Source: Flavobacteriales bacterium
GTDB taxonomy: Bacteria; Bacteroidota; Bacteroidia; Flavobacteriales_C; GCA-002722245
Assembly: GCA_023251075.1 (NCBI GenBank)
Contig: JAHEZM010000003.1
Span: 124,001 to 188,000, forward strand
Length of the DNA: 64,000 nt
Direction: 5' to 3'
Shown here piece after piece: positions 1-8,836 of this stretch. The position numbers and the translations under genes were made by a program. The notes below the pieces were generated by a model. It searched no databases, had not been told where the DNA came from, and was given only the letters and a program-made list of their open reading frames with translations. Each line of letters opens with the position of its first letter. Position 1 is the first letter of the stretch.

Positions 1-505
1 ACCAGGTGCCAATTCTATTGATGTTGTCGTTTACAAATTGCAAATTTCCTTTATCGTATTGTACCGAAGTAACGATAGGATTTTTTAGCATTTGTTCCTC
101 AATTTTTTTCAGACTGTCGAGATGGGTATAAGCAGCTTTAATTCTTACATCAATAGAAACGGGTAATGGATTTTTTCCATCGAGCATTTCCAAAAATTTT
201 TCATCGTCTTTTAATTCCGATTGCATGATGGCCACCGCCGAATCCTGATCAATTAAATTGGCTTCCAACACATAATCCTGCACATCTAAATATTTTTTGA
301 ATTGATTTATTTCTACCTCTTTTGCACCATCTTTAATATAAACTGAACATTCGAAATGCTCTTTTACCTTATCGGCCAAGGTGCGGGCATTAATAACTAC
401 CAAACCCAATAAACCCACTACAAATAAAACCAGTGAAATACTTACTACTGTTGAGAAGTAAGATATTCTTGTGCGCCAGGTATTATTAAAACTTTTCCAT
501 TCCAT
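1..505 (-). CDS. ftsX: Cell division permease-like protein FtsX, N-terminal part (runs off the window)
   Basis: The first 168 residues are readable on the minus strand from an ATG at 505; the rest lies before base 1. The protein opens MEWKSFNNTWRTRISYF, followed by one hydrophobic segment (about residues 17-38) and a periplasmic stretch including VSIDVRIKAAYTHLDSLKKI and DKGNLQFVNDNINRI. This is the layout of FtsX, whose extracellular domain lies between TM1 and TM2. FtsX works with the ATPase FtsE in divisome-linked control of peptidoglycan hydrolysis. It is divergent from leuS with about 116 bp between the starts. Assignment rests on topology and the N-terminal pattern; the C-terminal membrane helices are not visible. 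Confidence 0.8.
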   Translation of the reverse strand, partial: MEWKSFNNTWRTRISYFSTVVSISLVLFVVGLLGLVVINARTLADKVKEHFECSVYIKDGAKEVEINQFKKYLDVQDYVLEANLIDQDSAVAIMQSELKDDEKFLEMLDGKNPLPVSIDVRIKAAYTHLDSLKKIEEQMLKNPIVTSVQYDKGNLQFVNDNINRIGTW

Positions 506-534
506 CGCGACTAAAATAATAGTTTTTAGTGTAT

Positions 535-600
535 AGTTCACAGATAACAGTTTTTTCTTTGAACTATTGCCTGTGAACTTTTTTCTTTTCCGTATTTTCG
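535..600. promoter_or_regulatory. ftsX-leuS divergent intergenic region with inverted repeat and candidate leuS promoter
   Basis: A 9-bp inverted repeat (AGTTCACAG at 535-543, CTGTGAACT at 571-579) sits between the divergent ftsX and leuS starts. TATTTTCG at 593-600 resembles the Bacteroidetes -7 box (TAnnTTTG) and lies 21 nt before the GTG start of leuS. The function of the repeat is unknown: it could be an operator or a small REP-like palindrome. Confidence 0.4.
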
Positions 601-621
601 CAATTCATAAATTATAATTCC

Positions 622-3555
622 GTGGAATACAATTTCAAAGAAGTAGAAGCTAAATGGAGGGCTAAATGGGCTTCCGATAAAACATATAAATCAGAAATCA
701 ATTCTGATAAACCTAAGTGTTATGTGTTAGATATGTTTCCTTATCCTTCAGGAGCAGGATTACATGTGGGACATCCGCTGGGTTATATTGCATCAGATAT
801 TTATGCACGCTACAAAAGACTAAAAGGATTCAATGTTTTGCATCCTATGGGTTACGATTCTTTTGGTTTACCAGCTGAGCAATATGCTATTCAAACCGGA
901 CAACATCCTGCACTTACCACCGAACAAAACATCAACAGATATAGAGAGCAATTGGATAAAATTGGTTTTTCTTTCGATTGGGATAGAGAAGTGCGCACCA
1001 GCGATCCTTCTTATTATAAATGGACACAGTGGATTTTTATTCAGTTGTTCAATTCATGGTACAATCCGGAAACCAATAAAGCTGAAAGCATTGAAACATT
1101 GATTCCGAAAATCAAAAATTTTGATCAGCTATCGGAGAAAGAACAATCGGATATTTTGATGGAATATCGCTTGGCTTATTTAGGCGAGGCTTTTGTGAAT
1201 TGGTGTCCGGCGTTAGGAACTGTATTGGCGAACGACGAAGTGAAAGATGGTGTGAGTGAACGTGGCGGTCACCCGGTTGAACGCAAAATGATGAAGCAAT
1301 GGAGCATGCGTATTAGCAATTATGCGCAACGTTTGTTGGATGATTTAGAAGGAATTGATTGGACGGAAAGTATTAAAGAATCACAAAGATACTGGATAGG
1401 AAGATCTGAGGGAAGCAGTTTGAGATTTGAGGTGCAAAATTCAGAATTAAAACTTGAAGTATTCACCACTCGTCCGGACACTATTTTTGGCGTATCGTTT
1501 ATGGTGATTGCTCCCGAACATGAATTGGTAGAACAATTAACCAGCGCCGATCAAAAACAAGCTGTTGAAGATTATTTAGAAAAAACAAAAAACCGTTCTG
1601 AAAGAGAACGTATGGCCGATGTGAAAAACGTAACTGGAGTTTTCACCGGTGCTTATGCCATTCATCCTTTCAGCGGAAAACAAATTCCGGTGTGGATTGG
1701 TGATTATGTTTTAGCAGGATATGGAACAGGTGCGGTAATGGCCGTTGCCGGTCACGATAGCAGAGATTATGCTTTTGCTAAACAATTCAATTTACCTATT
1801 ATTCCTGTTGTAGAAGGAGGTGATTTAGAGAAAGAAGCTTACGAAGCGAAAGCAGGAAAAATTATTAATTCTGATTTCTTAGATGGTTTGGAAGTGAAAG
1901 ATGCAATGAAAAAAGTAATTGCAAAAATTGAAGAGTTAGGCTTAGGAAAAGGAAAAATAAATTACCGTTTGCGTGATGCAGTGTTTGGTCGACAACGATA
2001 CTGGGGAGAGCCTATTCCTGTTTTTTATAAAGATGGAATTCCGCAAGTTCTTCCAGAAAATGAATTGCCTTTGGTATTGCCCGAAGTAGATAAATTCTTA
2101 CCCACTGAAGATGGTGAACCACCATTGGCAAGAGCGAAAGATTGGAAATACAAAGGAGAGTTTGAGTATGAAACAACCACCATGCCTGGCTGGGCTGGTT
2201 CTTCATGGTATTTTTTGCGCTACATGGATCCAAAAAATGACTCTGCTTTTGTATCGAAAGAAGCAGTTGATTATTGGCAAAATGTAGATTTGTATATCGG
2301 AGGTTCTGAGCATGCTACAGGACATTTATTATATGTGCGTTTCTGGACTAAATTTTTGAACGACCGCGGATTTATTCCGGTAAATGAACCTGCTAAGAAA
2401 TTGATTAATCAGGGGATGATTCAGGGGAGAAGTAATTTTGTGTATAGATTTGATTTCCATGGAAAAGTGCTTTTTCAAAGTACATTTGAAGAGAATAGTG
2501 AGGGGATGGCCCGCGAATCATTTGAAGACGCTAAAGTTGAGGTAGAATCTGATGTATTGTATTATTTCGTGGACAATTCTCCAAATATTTTCCTTTCGCA
2601 TAATTACTATGCTGAATTTATTAATGGAAAGCTCTCAAAAGAAGACATATGTAATTTGGTAAAAATCAAATTTCCATTTTTTAACGATTATACAGAGAGA
2701 TACGGTGTTGATTTTGAACTAAGTTCCATTAAATTAACCGCATTGCATGTCGACGTAAATATTGTAGAAAATGATGTTTTAGATCTTGATGCTTTCAAAA
2801 ACTGGAGAGAAGAATACAAGAATGCAGAGTTCATTTTAGAGGACGGAAAATACATTTGTGGTAACGAAGTCGAAAAAATGTCGAAGTCGAAATGGAATGT
2901 GGTAAGTCCTGATTTAATCGTAGAAAAAAGTGGTGCCGATGTTCTTCGCTTATATGAAATGTTCTTGGGTCCATTAGAATTATCAAAACCATGGAATACC
3001 AATGGAATTTCAGGTGTATCAAACTTCATTAGAAAACTGTGGAGACTGTATAATCAGGATGGAGTTTGGAGTGTGAGTGAAGAGAAAGCTGAGAAAAAAG
3101 AATTAAAATCTTTACATAAAACCATCAAGAAAATTGTAGAAGATATTGAGCGTTTCTCCTTCAATACTTCTGTAAGTAATTTTATGATTTGTGTGAATGA
3201 ACTCACCGAATTGAAATGCAATAAACGAGAAGTGTTAGAGCCTTTAGCGATTATCATTTCGCCTTATGCGCCACATATTGCTGAGGAATTGTGGTTGAAA
3301 CTGGGTCATAAAGATTCTATTTTCACTGCTACTTTTCCTGTGTGCAATGAATCTTATTTGGTAGAAAGCTCTTTCAATTATCCTATTTCTTTCAATGGTA
3401 AAACGCGTTTCATGCGTGAGTTCGATTTATCGGTGCCTAAAGAGGAAGTGGAAAAAGAAGTAATGGCTATGGAACAAACACAAAAATATTTGGAAGGAAA
3501 AACTCCTAAAAAAGTAATTGTGGTGCCTGGTAAGATTGTGAATATTGTGTTGTAG
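622..3555 (+). CDS. leuS: Leucyl-tRNA synthetase with an enlarged leucine-specific region
   Basis: Class I aminoacyl-tRNA synthetase that charges tRNA-Leu. The HIGH motif is HVGH at residues 48-51 and KMSKS is at 752-756. The editing (CP1) region includes [20 protein letters not shown], and the C-terminal anticodon-binding region ends the protein. The start is GTG at 622, giving [12 protein letters not shown], the usual beginning in this phylum. At 977 residues it is longer than E. coli LeuRS (about 860). Between about residues 611 and 706, just before [13 protein letters not shown], lies roughly 75 extra residues compared with Bacteroidetes LeuRS as I remember them. All catalytic motifs are intact, so it should be active. 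A palindromic repeat element follows the stop directly. Confidence 0.97.
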   Translation: MEYNFKEVEAKWRAKWASDKTYKSEINSDKPKCYVLDMFPYPSGAGLHVGHPLGYIASDIYARYKRLKGFNVLHPMGYDSFGLPAEQYAIQTGQHPALTTEQNINRYREQLDKIGFSFDWDREVRTSDPSYYKWTQWIFIQLFNSWYNPETNKAESIETLIPKIKNFDQLSEKEQSDILMEYRLAYLGEAFVNWCPALGTVLANDEVKDGVSERGGHPVERKMMKQWSMRISNYAQRLLDDLEGIDWTESIKESQRYWIGRSEGSSLRFEVQNSELKLEVFTTRPDTIFGVSFMVIAPEHELVEQLTSADQKQAVEDYLEKTKNRSERERMADVKNVTGVFTGAYAIHPFSGKQIPVWIGDYVLAGYGTGAVMAVAGHDSRDYAFAKQFNLPIIPVVEGGDLEKEAYEAKAGKIINSDFLDGLEVKDAMKKVIAKIEELGLGKGKINYRLRDAVFGRQRYWGEPIPVFYKDGIPQVLPENELPLVLPEVDKFLPTEDGEPPLARAKDWKYKGEFEYETTTMPGWAGSSWYFLRYMDPKNDSAFVSKEAVDYWQNVDLYIGGSEHATGHLLYVRFWTKFLNDRGFIPVNEPAKKLINQGMIQGRSNFVYRFDFHGKVLFQSTFEENSEGMARESFEDAKVEVESDVLYYFVDNSPNIFLSHNYYAEFINGKLSKEDICNLVKIKFPFFNDYTERYGVDFELSSIKLTALHVDVNIVENDVLDLDAFKNWREEYKNAEFILEDGKYICGNEVEKMSKSKWNVVSPDLIVEKSGADVLRLYEMFLGPLELSKPWNTNGISGVSNFIRKLWRLYNQDGVWSVSEEKAEKKELKSLHKTIKKIVEDIERFSFNTSVSNFMICVNELTELKCNKREVLEPLAIIISPYAPHIAEELWLKLGHKDSIFTATFPVCNESYLVESSFNYPISFNGKTRFMREFDLSVPKEEVEKEVMAMEQTQKYLEGKTPKKVIVVPGKIVNIVL

Positions 3556-3585
3556 GTTCTTTGCAACATCATTCACTTTCACCCA

Positions 3586-3833
3586 CTTCGCCATTGCGAA
3601 ATTTTTGTACCCAAAAATAAAGCAATCTTATTCATCAAAAACTTACAGTAAATTACCGTCGGTTTTAACCGACGGAAAAAAGAACACATACAGGGCTTTA
3701 GCCAAAAAATATTGTTCGGCTAAAGCCTTATTATGAAAACAATCAAATCCGTCGGTTAAAACCGACGGCAATTGAAATTAAAAATACTATAAGATTGCTT
3801 TATTTTGGGTACAAAAATTTCGCAATGACGAAG
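3586..3833. repeat. Nested palindromic element, copy A (REP/MITE-like)
   Basis: A 248-bp inverted-repeat structure. The outer arms run from CTTCGCCATTGCG (3586-3598) through AAGCAATCTTA (to 3630) and are mirrored at 3790-3833. Inside are two 20-nt palindromes built on CCGTCGGTT/AACCGACGG (3656-3675 and 3749-3768). They flank a central hairpin, GGCTTTAGCC / GGCTAAAGCC (3694-3727). It fills the gap between convergent leuS and the acyltransferase gene, so it can also act as a two-way terminator. A closely similar copy in opposite orientation lies at 17160-17398. There is no coding capacity, so any mobility would need a transposase supplied in trans. Confidence 0.9.
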
Positions 3834-3840
3834 CGAGGGG

Positions 3841-4920
3841 TTACGAGGTGGTTGATGGTTTGGATTTTAGATACTCATAAGCTGGCTTTTCAATGGCATG
3901 ATAAGCCAGCCATGCTACCACCCATAACAACATAAAATTCCTATCGGGGAAAGCATAAATATTCCATAAAACTGAGTTTACAAAATTGATGTGGATGAGG
4001 TAAAAAATGAAAGAGGCGTATCCCATTTGTATCATTAATTTCGTTTGAAGAATTTTCGATAACCATGTTTTTTCTGTTGCTAACCCTAATAACAATATGG
4101 AGATAAAAACAGGCAGCAAGAGATGATTGATAGCTAAGCCAAAAGGATTTTCAAATCCATGAGTCCATATTTCTTTTTGAAGAGGAATCATTGCTATTAT
4201 ACAAAGCACAATGCCTGTTGAGCCAATTAAAGTAGCATGTTTGATTCTGAATAATTTAAAGTTTTTGATTTCTTTTAAATGCAAAGCCAACAATACGCCC
4301 AGCAGGAATTCGAAAAAGCGCCCTTGAAAAGTACTGATGGTGATGGTTAAAGGATCATTAAAGAAACCTTTGGTATTTAAGTTAAGGTAATCCAGAGAAA
4401 AACCTACACCAATACAGAATAAGCTAAATATGAGTAAGGCCGTAAAACATTGAATAATTCCATATCGATGAATGATCCAAAATAGAACAGGTGCTAGGGC
4501 ATAAAACGTAAGTTCTACGGTAAGCGACCAGGATTGTGGAATACCGCTTAAAACAAAGGAAGAGAAATATCCTTTGAGTAAAGAAATATTCAAAAATATT
4601 TCCAATGATCCGGGAGCTGTGGTAAAGCAATATTTAGCTACAATAATTAAAAGATAAACGGGATAAATTCGGGCCAAACGGGTACGTACATATTGCCAAT
4701 AGGCGCTGCGATTCAATTCTATAGTTTTTTCGTAATAATTGTAAGCAATTAAAAACCCACTTAGCACAAAGAAAATGGTCACCCCAATATGCCATTCATT
4801 CAAAAATCGGTTGATGTAATCGGGGAAAGTATTTCTCCAGAATTTGCGGTTATGGTACACAAAAATCATAATAGCCGCTATGGCCCGCAATCCTGTTAAA
4901 GCGCTAAATTTTTGCTTCAT
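3841..4920 (-). CDS. Acyltransferase 3 family membrane protein (OafA/YrhL-like)
   Basis: An integral membrane O-acyltransferase of the acyltransferase-3 family (359 residues). It starts MKQKFSALTGLRAIAAIMIF followed by VYHN, the first-helix pattern with the conserved His (H23). FFVLSGFLIAYNYYEK and SWSLTVELTFYALAP are the other family signatures. About ten hydrophobic helices follow. Such enzymes move acyl groups onto surface sugars or peptidoglycan; the acceptor cannot be told here. I prefer the ATG at 4920 over an in-frame TTG at 4926. It converges with leuS and diverges from the DUF3108 gene. A second, distinct paralogue is at 27070-28140. Confidence 0.9.
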   Translation of the reverse strand: MKQKFSALTGLRAIAAIMIFVYHNRKFWRNTFPDYINRFLNEWHIGVTIFFVLSGFLIAYNYYEKTIELNRSAYWQYVRTRLARIYPVYLLIIVAKYCFTTAPGSLEIFLNISLLKGYFSSFVLSGIPQSWSLTVELTFYALAPVLFWIIHRYGIIQCFTALLIFSLFCIGVGFSLDYLNLNTKGFFNDPLTITISTFQGRFFEFLLGVLLALHLKEIKNFKLFRIKHATLIGSTGIVLCIIAMIPLQKEIWTHGFENPFGLAINHLLLPVFISILLLGLATEKTWLSKILQTKLMIQMGYASFIFYLIHINFVNSVLWNIYAFPDRNFMLLWVVAWLAYHAIEKPAYEYLKSKPSTTS

Positions 4921-5036
4921 ACGCAATGATACAAAAAGCTGGAAAGTTTTCTATAGCATTTAAAGCAACTTTCCTTCAATTGCTGCGTTTTTCATTTGGA
5001 ACGCTTTTTGTACCTATTTCAAAAACAATACTTCTT

Positions 5037-5864
5037 ATGAAAACTTCAAGAGTAATACTTCCGCTGGCTATTGGTGCACTTTTTATGTACTCTTTTATAG
5101 CTCAACCTTCCGAAAAATCTAGTGAAAACAATACTATTCAATCATTTTCCAAGCTTCGAAAAATTCAAAATTTGGCCTTCAAAAGAGGAGAGAAACTGAA
5201 ATATCGTATCCATTACGGTGTGGTGGATGCCGGTACTGCTACTTTAGAAGTAGTAAATGATACTATGAAGATTGCCAAACGTCCCACTTTACATGTGATT
5301 GCGCGTGGACAAACCAACTCTGTTTGGGATAAAGTTTATTTGGTTCGCGATAAATACGAAAGCTATATTGATGAAGAGGCTCTATTGCCTTGGTATCATA
5401 TCAGAAGAGTAAATGAAGGTGGATATAAAATTGAACACGATATTATGTTCAACCATTTCAAAAAAGAAGCGGTTTCCAACAAAACAAAATATAAAACCGA
5501 TACCAATACTCAGGATATGATTTCGGCTTTGTATTATGCCCGTACTTTAGATTTTGCGTCTGCTAAAAAAGGTGATTTATTTACTGTGAATACTTTTTTC
5601 GATTTTGAAAATTATCCTATGAAAGTGAAATATATGGGTACTGAAATCATCTCTTCTGAAGTAGGAAAAATTAACTGCTATAAATTTCATCCGGTGATGC
5701 AAAAAGGTAGAGTTTTTAAAACGGAAGAAGATATGACCGTTTGGATTTCTGCCGACACGAATAAAATACCTGTTCGTGTGCAAACAAATATTTTAGTGGG
5801 TTCTGTAAAAATGGATTTAATAGAATATTCGGGACTTGCAGCCAAATTGAACAAGGCGAAATAA
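5037..5864 (+). CDS. DUF3108 family exported protein
   Basis: A 275-residue protein. An upstream in-frame ATG at 4926 exists, but the ATG at 5037 gives a proper export signal (MKTSRVILPLAIGALFMYSF). The mature part contains FKRGEKLKYRIHYGVVDAGT and ISADTNKIPVRVQTNILVGS, the typical start and end of DUF3108 domains. These are beta-rich periplasmic or outer-leaflet proteins related in fold to lipoprotein carriers; their biochemical role is not established. An M23 peptidase follows 78 bp downstream on the same strand, suggesting an envelope role and possible co-transcription. Confidence 0.85.
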   Translation: MKTSRVILPLAIGALFMYSFIAQPSEKSSENNTIQSFSKLRKIQNLAFKRGEKLKYRIHYGVVDAGTATLEVVNDTMKIAKRPTLHVIARGQTNSVWDKVYLVRDKYESYIDEEALLPWYHIRRVNEGGYKIEHDIMFNHFKKEAVSNKTKYKTDTNTQDMISALYYARTLDFASAKKGDLFTVNTFFDFENYPMKVKYMGTEIISSEVGKINCYKFHPVMQKGRVFKTEEDMTVWISADTNKIPVRVQTNILVGSVKMDLIEYSGLAAKLNKAK

Positions 5865-5942
5865 TAACTTTTTAAAAAAGCAAATAAAATCTTTTTGCAT
5901 TTATTTGTATTTTCCCGTCGCGTAAAAAAATAAGAAGGGAAA

Positions 5943-7184
5943 ATGAAAAAGTATTTACTTACTGTAATAGCAATACTGGCTGGTTTTTCCATCGTTTATT
6001 TCGCCTTTATTAAAGGCGGTGGAATGTTTGGTAGTGAGGATGAAATCACAAAATTAAAAGAAGATTCTGCATCTGCTGTAAAATATGGTTTCACTGTTGA
6101 TTCGTTTCATGTGGTGGAAGATAAAGTGGAAAAAAATCAATTGATCAGCGATATCTTTTTGAAACATCATGTTCCTTATGATGACATTGCGGAAGTGTTA
6201 AAAAAAGGAAAAGATATTTTTGATGTGCGCAAGTTTCGCGCCGATCAACCCTACACCGTTTTTTGTTCTAAAGATTCTACCAAGCGTGCGAAATGTTTTG
6301 TTTACGAAATTAATGCTATTGAATATGTAGTGTATGATTTTCGCGATAGTATTTATGTGTATATGGGTAAAAAGCCTGTGGTTACTTTAGAGCAAAGAGC
6401 CTCGGGTGTAATCAATAGTTCTTTGTATGAAGCGATGACAGATAATGGCTTATCGGCTGCGTTGGCTAATGAGCTGGCGGCAGTGTATGCATGGACTATC
6501 GATTTTTACCGTATTCAAAAAGGCGACAAATTCAAAGTAATTTATGATGAGGTGCAAGTGGAAGGAGAAACTGTAGAAATTAAAAAAATTAAATCGGCTG
6601 TTTTCGAACACGATGGAAAAGAATATTATGCCATCAACTTTCAACAAGATGGATTAACGGGGTATTACGATGAAGAGAGTAGGGGATTAAAAAGAGCTTT
6701 CTTAAAAGCACCTGTGAAGTTTTCTCATATTTCTTCTCGCTTCACCATGAAGAGATTTCACCCGGTACAACACCGCTGGAAAGCGCATTTAGGAACCGAT
6801 TATGCGGCTCCTGTGGGAACACCTATTATGAGTACGGCCGATGGAACCGTGATTGCCGCAACCTACAATAGTGGCAATGGAAACTATGTAAAAGTTCAGC
6901 ACAATAAAACTTATACTACTCAATATTTACACATGTCGAAAATCGCAAGTGGTATGCGTAATGGAGTGCATGTATCACAAGGACAAGTGATAGGTTATGT
7001 TGGTTCTACGGGTTTATCCAGCGGTCCGCATGTGTGTTACCGCTTCTGGAAAAATGGAGTTCAGGTAGACGCCCTGAGAGAAAAATTACCTATGTCGGAA
7101 CCTATCAAAAGTGCTAATCGCGGTGCTTTCGATAAAGTGCGTGATGAAATGGTGGAGGCACTGAAAGAAATCGAATACAAATAA
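5943..7184 (+). CDS. M23 (LytM-type) peptidase with a Cys in the HxH motif
   Basis: An envelope peptidase with an N-terminal membrane anchor (residues 3-23, KYLLTVIAILAGFSIVYFAF) and a central accessory region. The C-terminal LytM domain covers about residues 260-385. Zinc and catalytic positions: H282 and D286 in HLGTDYAAP, H330 in QYLHMS, and H363 in GPHVCYRFW. Canonical LytM enzymes have H-x-H at the last site, where the second His binds zinc. Here it is H363-V-C365, so Cys takes the ligand position. I recall similar PHVCFRFW sequences in other Bacteroidetes, so this may be a lineage variant rather than a dead enzyme. Likely role: cleavage of peptidoglycan cross-bridges or activation of amidases. 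Confidence 0.9.
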   Translation: MKKYLLTVIAILAGFSIVYFAFIKGGGMFGSEDEITKLKEDSASAVKYGFTVDSFHVVEDKVEKNQLISDIFLKHHVPYDDIAEVLKKGKDIFDVRKFRADQPYTVFCSKDSTKRAKCFVYEINAIEYVVYDFRDSIYVYMGKKPVVTLEQRASGVINSSLYEAMTDNGLSAALANELAAVYAWTIDFYRIQKGDKFKVIYDEVQVEGETVEIKKIKSAVFEHDGKEYYAINFQQDGLTGYYDEESRGLKRAFLKAPVKFSHISSRFTMKRFHPVQHRWKAHLGTDYAAPVGTPIMSTADGTVIAATYNSGNGNYVKVQHNKTYTTQYLHMSKIASGMRNGVHVSQGQVIGYVGSTGLSSGPHVCYRFWKNGVQVDALREKLPMSEPIKSANRGAFDKVRDEMVEALKEIEYK

Positions 7185-7254
7185 TTTTCCTTCCTTATAG
7201 TTCAGCATAAAATATTATTTCAAAAGTAATTTTTAGGATTTGAAGTGCTAATTC

Positions 7255-7380
7255 ATCTTCTCCCTTTTTTAAAGGGAGAGCGTGAAAGGCAAGAGGGATT
7301 TGTTTTAAGTATTTTGTATTTAAATCCCTCTACCCTAACACCAGCAATTCCGCACTCTCCTTTTAAAAAAGGGAGAAGAT
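7255..7380. repeat. 126-bp nested inverted repeat
   Basis: Outer arms ATCTTCTCCCTTTTTT... (7255-7284) and its complement (7351-7380) surround an inner pair, AGAGGGATTT (7292-7301) and AAATCCCTCT (7323-7332). It lies after the M23 peptidase and before the GbsR-type regulator, where it probably also ends transcription. A single-hairpin relative, TTCTCCCTTT-AGA-AAAGGGAGAA, is at 23076-23098. This looks like a dispersed REP-type element. Confidence 0.8.
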
Positions 7381-7421
7381 AAATTACCAACCCACACTCA
7401 ATAAAACTCATATCATAAAAT

Positions 7422-7445
7422 AACTTTCAAAATATTTTGAAAGTT
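7422..7445. promoter_or_regulatory. Perfect 24-bp palindrome, probable operator of the GbsR/MarR regulator
   Basis: The 24 bases are an exact palindrome with half-site AACTTTCAAAAT. The palindrome covers the candidate -33 box TTTG (7436-7439) of the regulator's own promoter. MarR/GbsR dimers bind palindromes of this size, so autorepression is the simplest reading (inference). A degenerate version precedes the next gene at 7989-8010. Confidence 0.75.
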
Positions 7446-7466
7446 CAAAAACATATTTTATATTTG
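7436..7466 (+). promoter_or_regulatory. Bacteroidetes-type promoter of the GbsR-led operon
   Basis: TTTG (7436-7439), a 19-nt spacer and TATATTTG (7459-7466) match the TTTG / TAnnTTTG consensus with normal spacing. The ATG at 7471 follows only 4 nt after the -7 box, so the transcript should be leaderless or nearly so. The -33 box is inside the palindromic operator. Confidence 0.7.
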
Positions 7467-7470
7467 TTTT

Positions 7471-7974
7471 ATGGAATTACAAGAAGCAAAAAACGAATTT
7501 ATTCAAGCATGGGGTACCTTCGGTAGCGAATGGGGAATCAATCGCACCATGGCTCAAATTCATGCTTTGCTTTTGGTGAGTGCAGAATCATTGAGTACGG
7601 AAGATATTATGGAACAATTGGATGTATCTCGTGGTAATGTAAATATGAATACCAGAGAATTAATTGCTTGGGGGATTGTGTATAGAGTGACTAAAAAAGG
7701 AGAACGAAGAGAGTTTTTTGAGGCTGAAAAAGATATTTATAAAGTGGCCATAAAAATCATGAAAGAGAGAAGGAAAAGAGAGTTGGGACCTGTTTTAGAA
7801 ACATTAAATGAATTGAAGCAAATTAAAAGTAGCGATAAAGAATCAAAAGAATTCAAGCGTGTAATTTCCGATATCAGTGCCTTTGGAGAGAGTACCGACA
7901 AAATGATTGAAAGAATGATTAAGGCAGATGAAAACTGGTTTACCGGTTCATTGATGAGATTTTTGACGAAGTAA
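7471..7974 (+). CDS. GbsR/MarR-family transcriptional regulator
   Basis: A 167-residue winged-helix regulator. TMAQIHALLLVSAESLSTEDIMEQLDVSRGNVNMNTRELIAWGIV (residues 25-69) is the DNA-binding domain, with recognition helix around SRGNVNMNTREL, followed by a wing with KKGERREFF. The long C-terminal helices form the dimer part. GbsR-type proteins sense small ligands and repress nearby operons. Its own promoter is overlapped by a 24-bp palindrome, and a degenerate copy lies between this gene and the desaturase. It leads seven co-directional genes running to 13055. The ligand is unknown; given the targets, a lipid or osmotic signal is plausible (inference). Confidence 0.88.
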   Translation: MELQEAKNEFIQAWGTFGSEWGINRTMAQIHALLLVSAESLSTEDIMEQLDVSRGNVNMNTRELIAWGIVYRVTKKGERREFFEAEKDIYKVAIKIMKERRKRELGPVLETLNELKQIKSSDKESKEFKRVISDISAFGESTDKMIERMIKADENWFTGSLMRFLTK

Positions 7975-7988
7975 TTTTTTTGATAAAA

Positions 7989-8010
7989 AGTTTCAAATAA
8001 AACTGAAAGT
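7989..8010. promoter_or_regulatory. Degenerate second copy of the operator palindrome
   Basis: AGTTTCAAATAAAACTGAAAGT matches 16 of 22 positions of the core of the perfect palindrome at 7422-7445; both outer half-sites (TTTCAA and TGAAAGT) are conserved. It lies 25 bp before the desaturase start, so the regulator may also act on an internal promoter. Confidence 0.5.
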
Positions 8011-8034
8011 ATTGAAAATATAAAAACTATCTCT

Positions 8035-8823
8035 ATGGAAAATAATATTGAAAGGAGTTTAGAAAAAATAGAATGGACCGATCTCCTGGCCCAAAGCAAA
8101 CGAGAAATAATTTTCGAATTACTATTGCCCTTACCTGTTTTTATTGCCGCTGCAGTATTGGTTTATTACGGGTTCTTATGGTTGGCTTTTCCTGTTGCCT
8201 TTATTGCATTTTTGTTAGGGTTGCGTTTGGTTCATGGAGCATTTCATTATTCTTTGGGGTTGAAAAAAACAACTACCGAATGGGTAATGTTTGTAATGAG
8301 TTGTTTAATGTTTATTCCCATTCATTCTGTAAAATTCAATCATTTAATGCATCACAAACATTGTTTAAATGAAATGGACATAGAAGGAAAAAGCGCCAGA
8401 ATGAAATGGTGGCAAGCGTTATTGTATGGTCCTATTTTCCCCTTCGAATTATTTATCAATGCAATGAAAAAAGGAAATATTAAAATTAAAAGATGGATTA
8501 TGTTCGAATTAATTGCTTTAGCTTTTGTTTTAGCTTTAACATTGATCACTGAAAATAAAATACTATTAGAATATATTGTTTTGATGGTGATAGGAGAATG
8601 CCTCACTGCTTTCTTTGCGGTATGGACAGTTCATCACGATTTGGACAAAGAGGATATACAATCTCGAACCATTCGAAAAAAATGGTTTGGAAAAATGACT
8701 TTCAATATGTTTTTTCATTTTGAACACCATCAATTTCCAAAAGTTCCTACCAATCATTTAGAAACTTTAGCCAATAGAATTGATAAAGCAGTACCAGAAT
8801 TAAAATTAAAAGAAGTGATATGA
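8035..8823 (+). CDS. Fatty acid desaturase superfamily membrane protein
   Basis: A 262-residue di-iron membrane enzyme. The histidine clusters are H67/H71 in VHGAFHYSLG, H103-H109 in NHLMHHKHC, H200/H201 in WTVHHD, and H228/H231/H232 in FFHFEHHQFP. Two hydrophobic hairpins surround them (about 30-62 and 150-195). The clusters fit desaturases and hydroxylases of lipids. At 262 residues it is shorter than acyl-lipid desaturases (usually above 300), closer to beta-carotene hydroxylase-like or small FA_desaturase members. The substrate cannot be assigned. First structural gene of the GbsR-led cluster, with a candidate operator just upstream. Confidence 0.88.
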   Translation: MENNIERSLEKIEWTDLLAQSKREIIFELLLPLPVFIAAAVLVYYGFLWLAFPVAFIAFLLGLRLVHGAFHYSLGLKKTTTEWVMFVMSCLMFIPIHSVKFNHLMHHKHCLNEMDIEGKSARMKWWQALLYGPIFPFELFINAMKKGNIKIKRWIMFELIALAFVLALTLITENKILLEYIVLMVIGECLTAFFAVWTVHHDLDKEDIQSRTIRKKWFGKMTFNMFFHFEHHQFPKVPTNHLETLANRIDKAVPELKLKEVI

Positions 8824-8836
8824 AATGAGCCATGAC

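Noticed and set aside
2012-3257. Several minus-strand frames inside leuS
   Set aside because: Shadows of the LeuRS coding frame.
3545-3736. Plus-strand frame whose translation resembles the minus-strand frame at 17136-17333
   Set aside because: The likeness comes from the shared nested palindromic repeat, not from a protein family; both frames begin inside neighbouring genes' ends.
4926-5036. Upstream start giving 37 more residues to the DUF3108 protein
   Set aside because: The extra residues hide the signal peptide that begins at the ATG at 5037.
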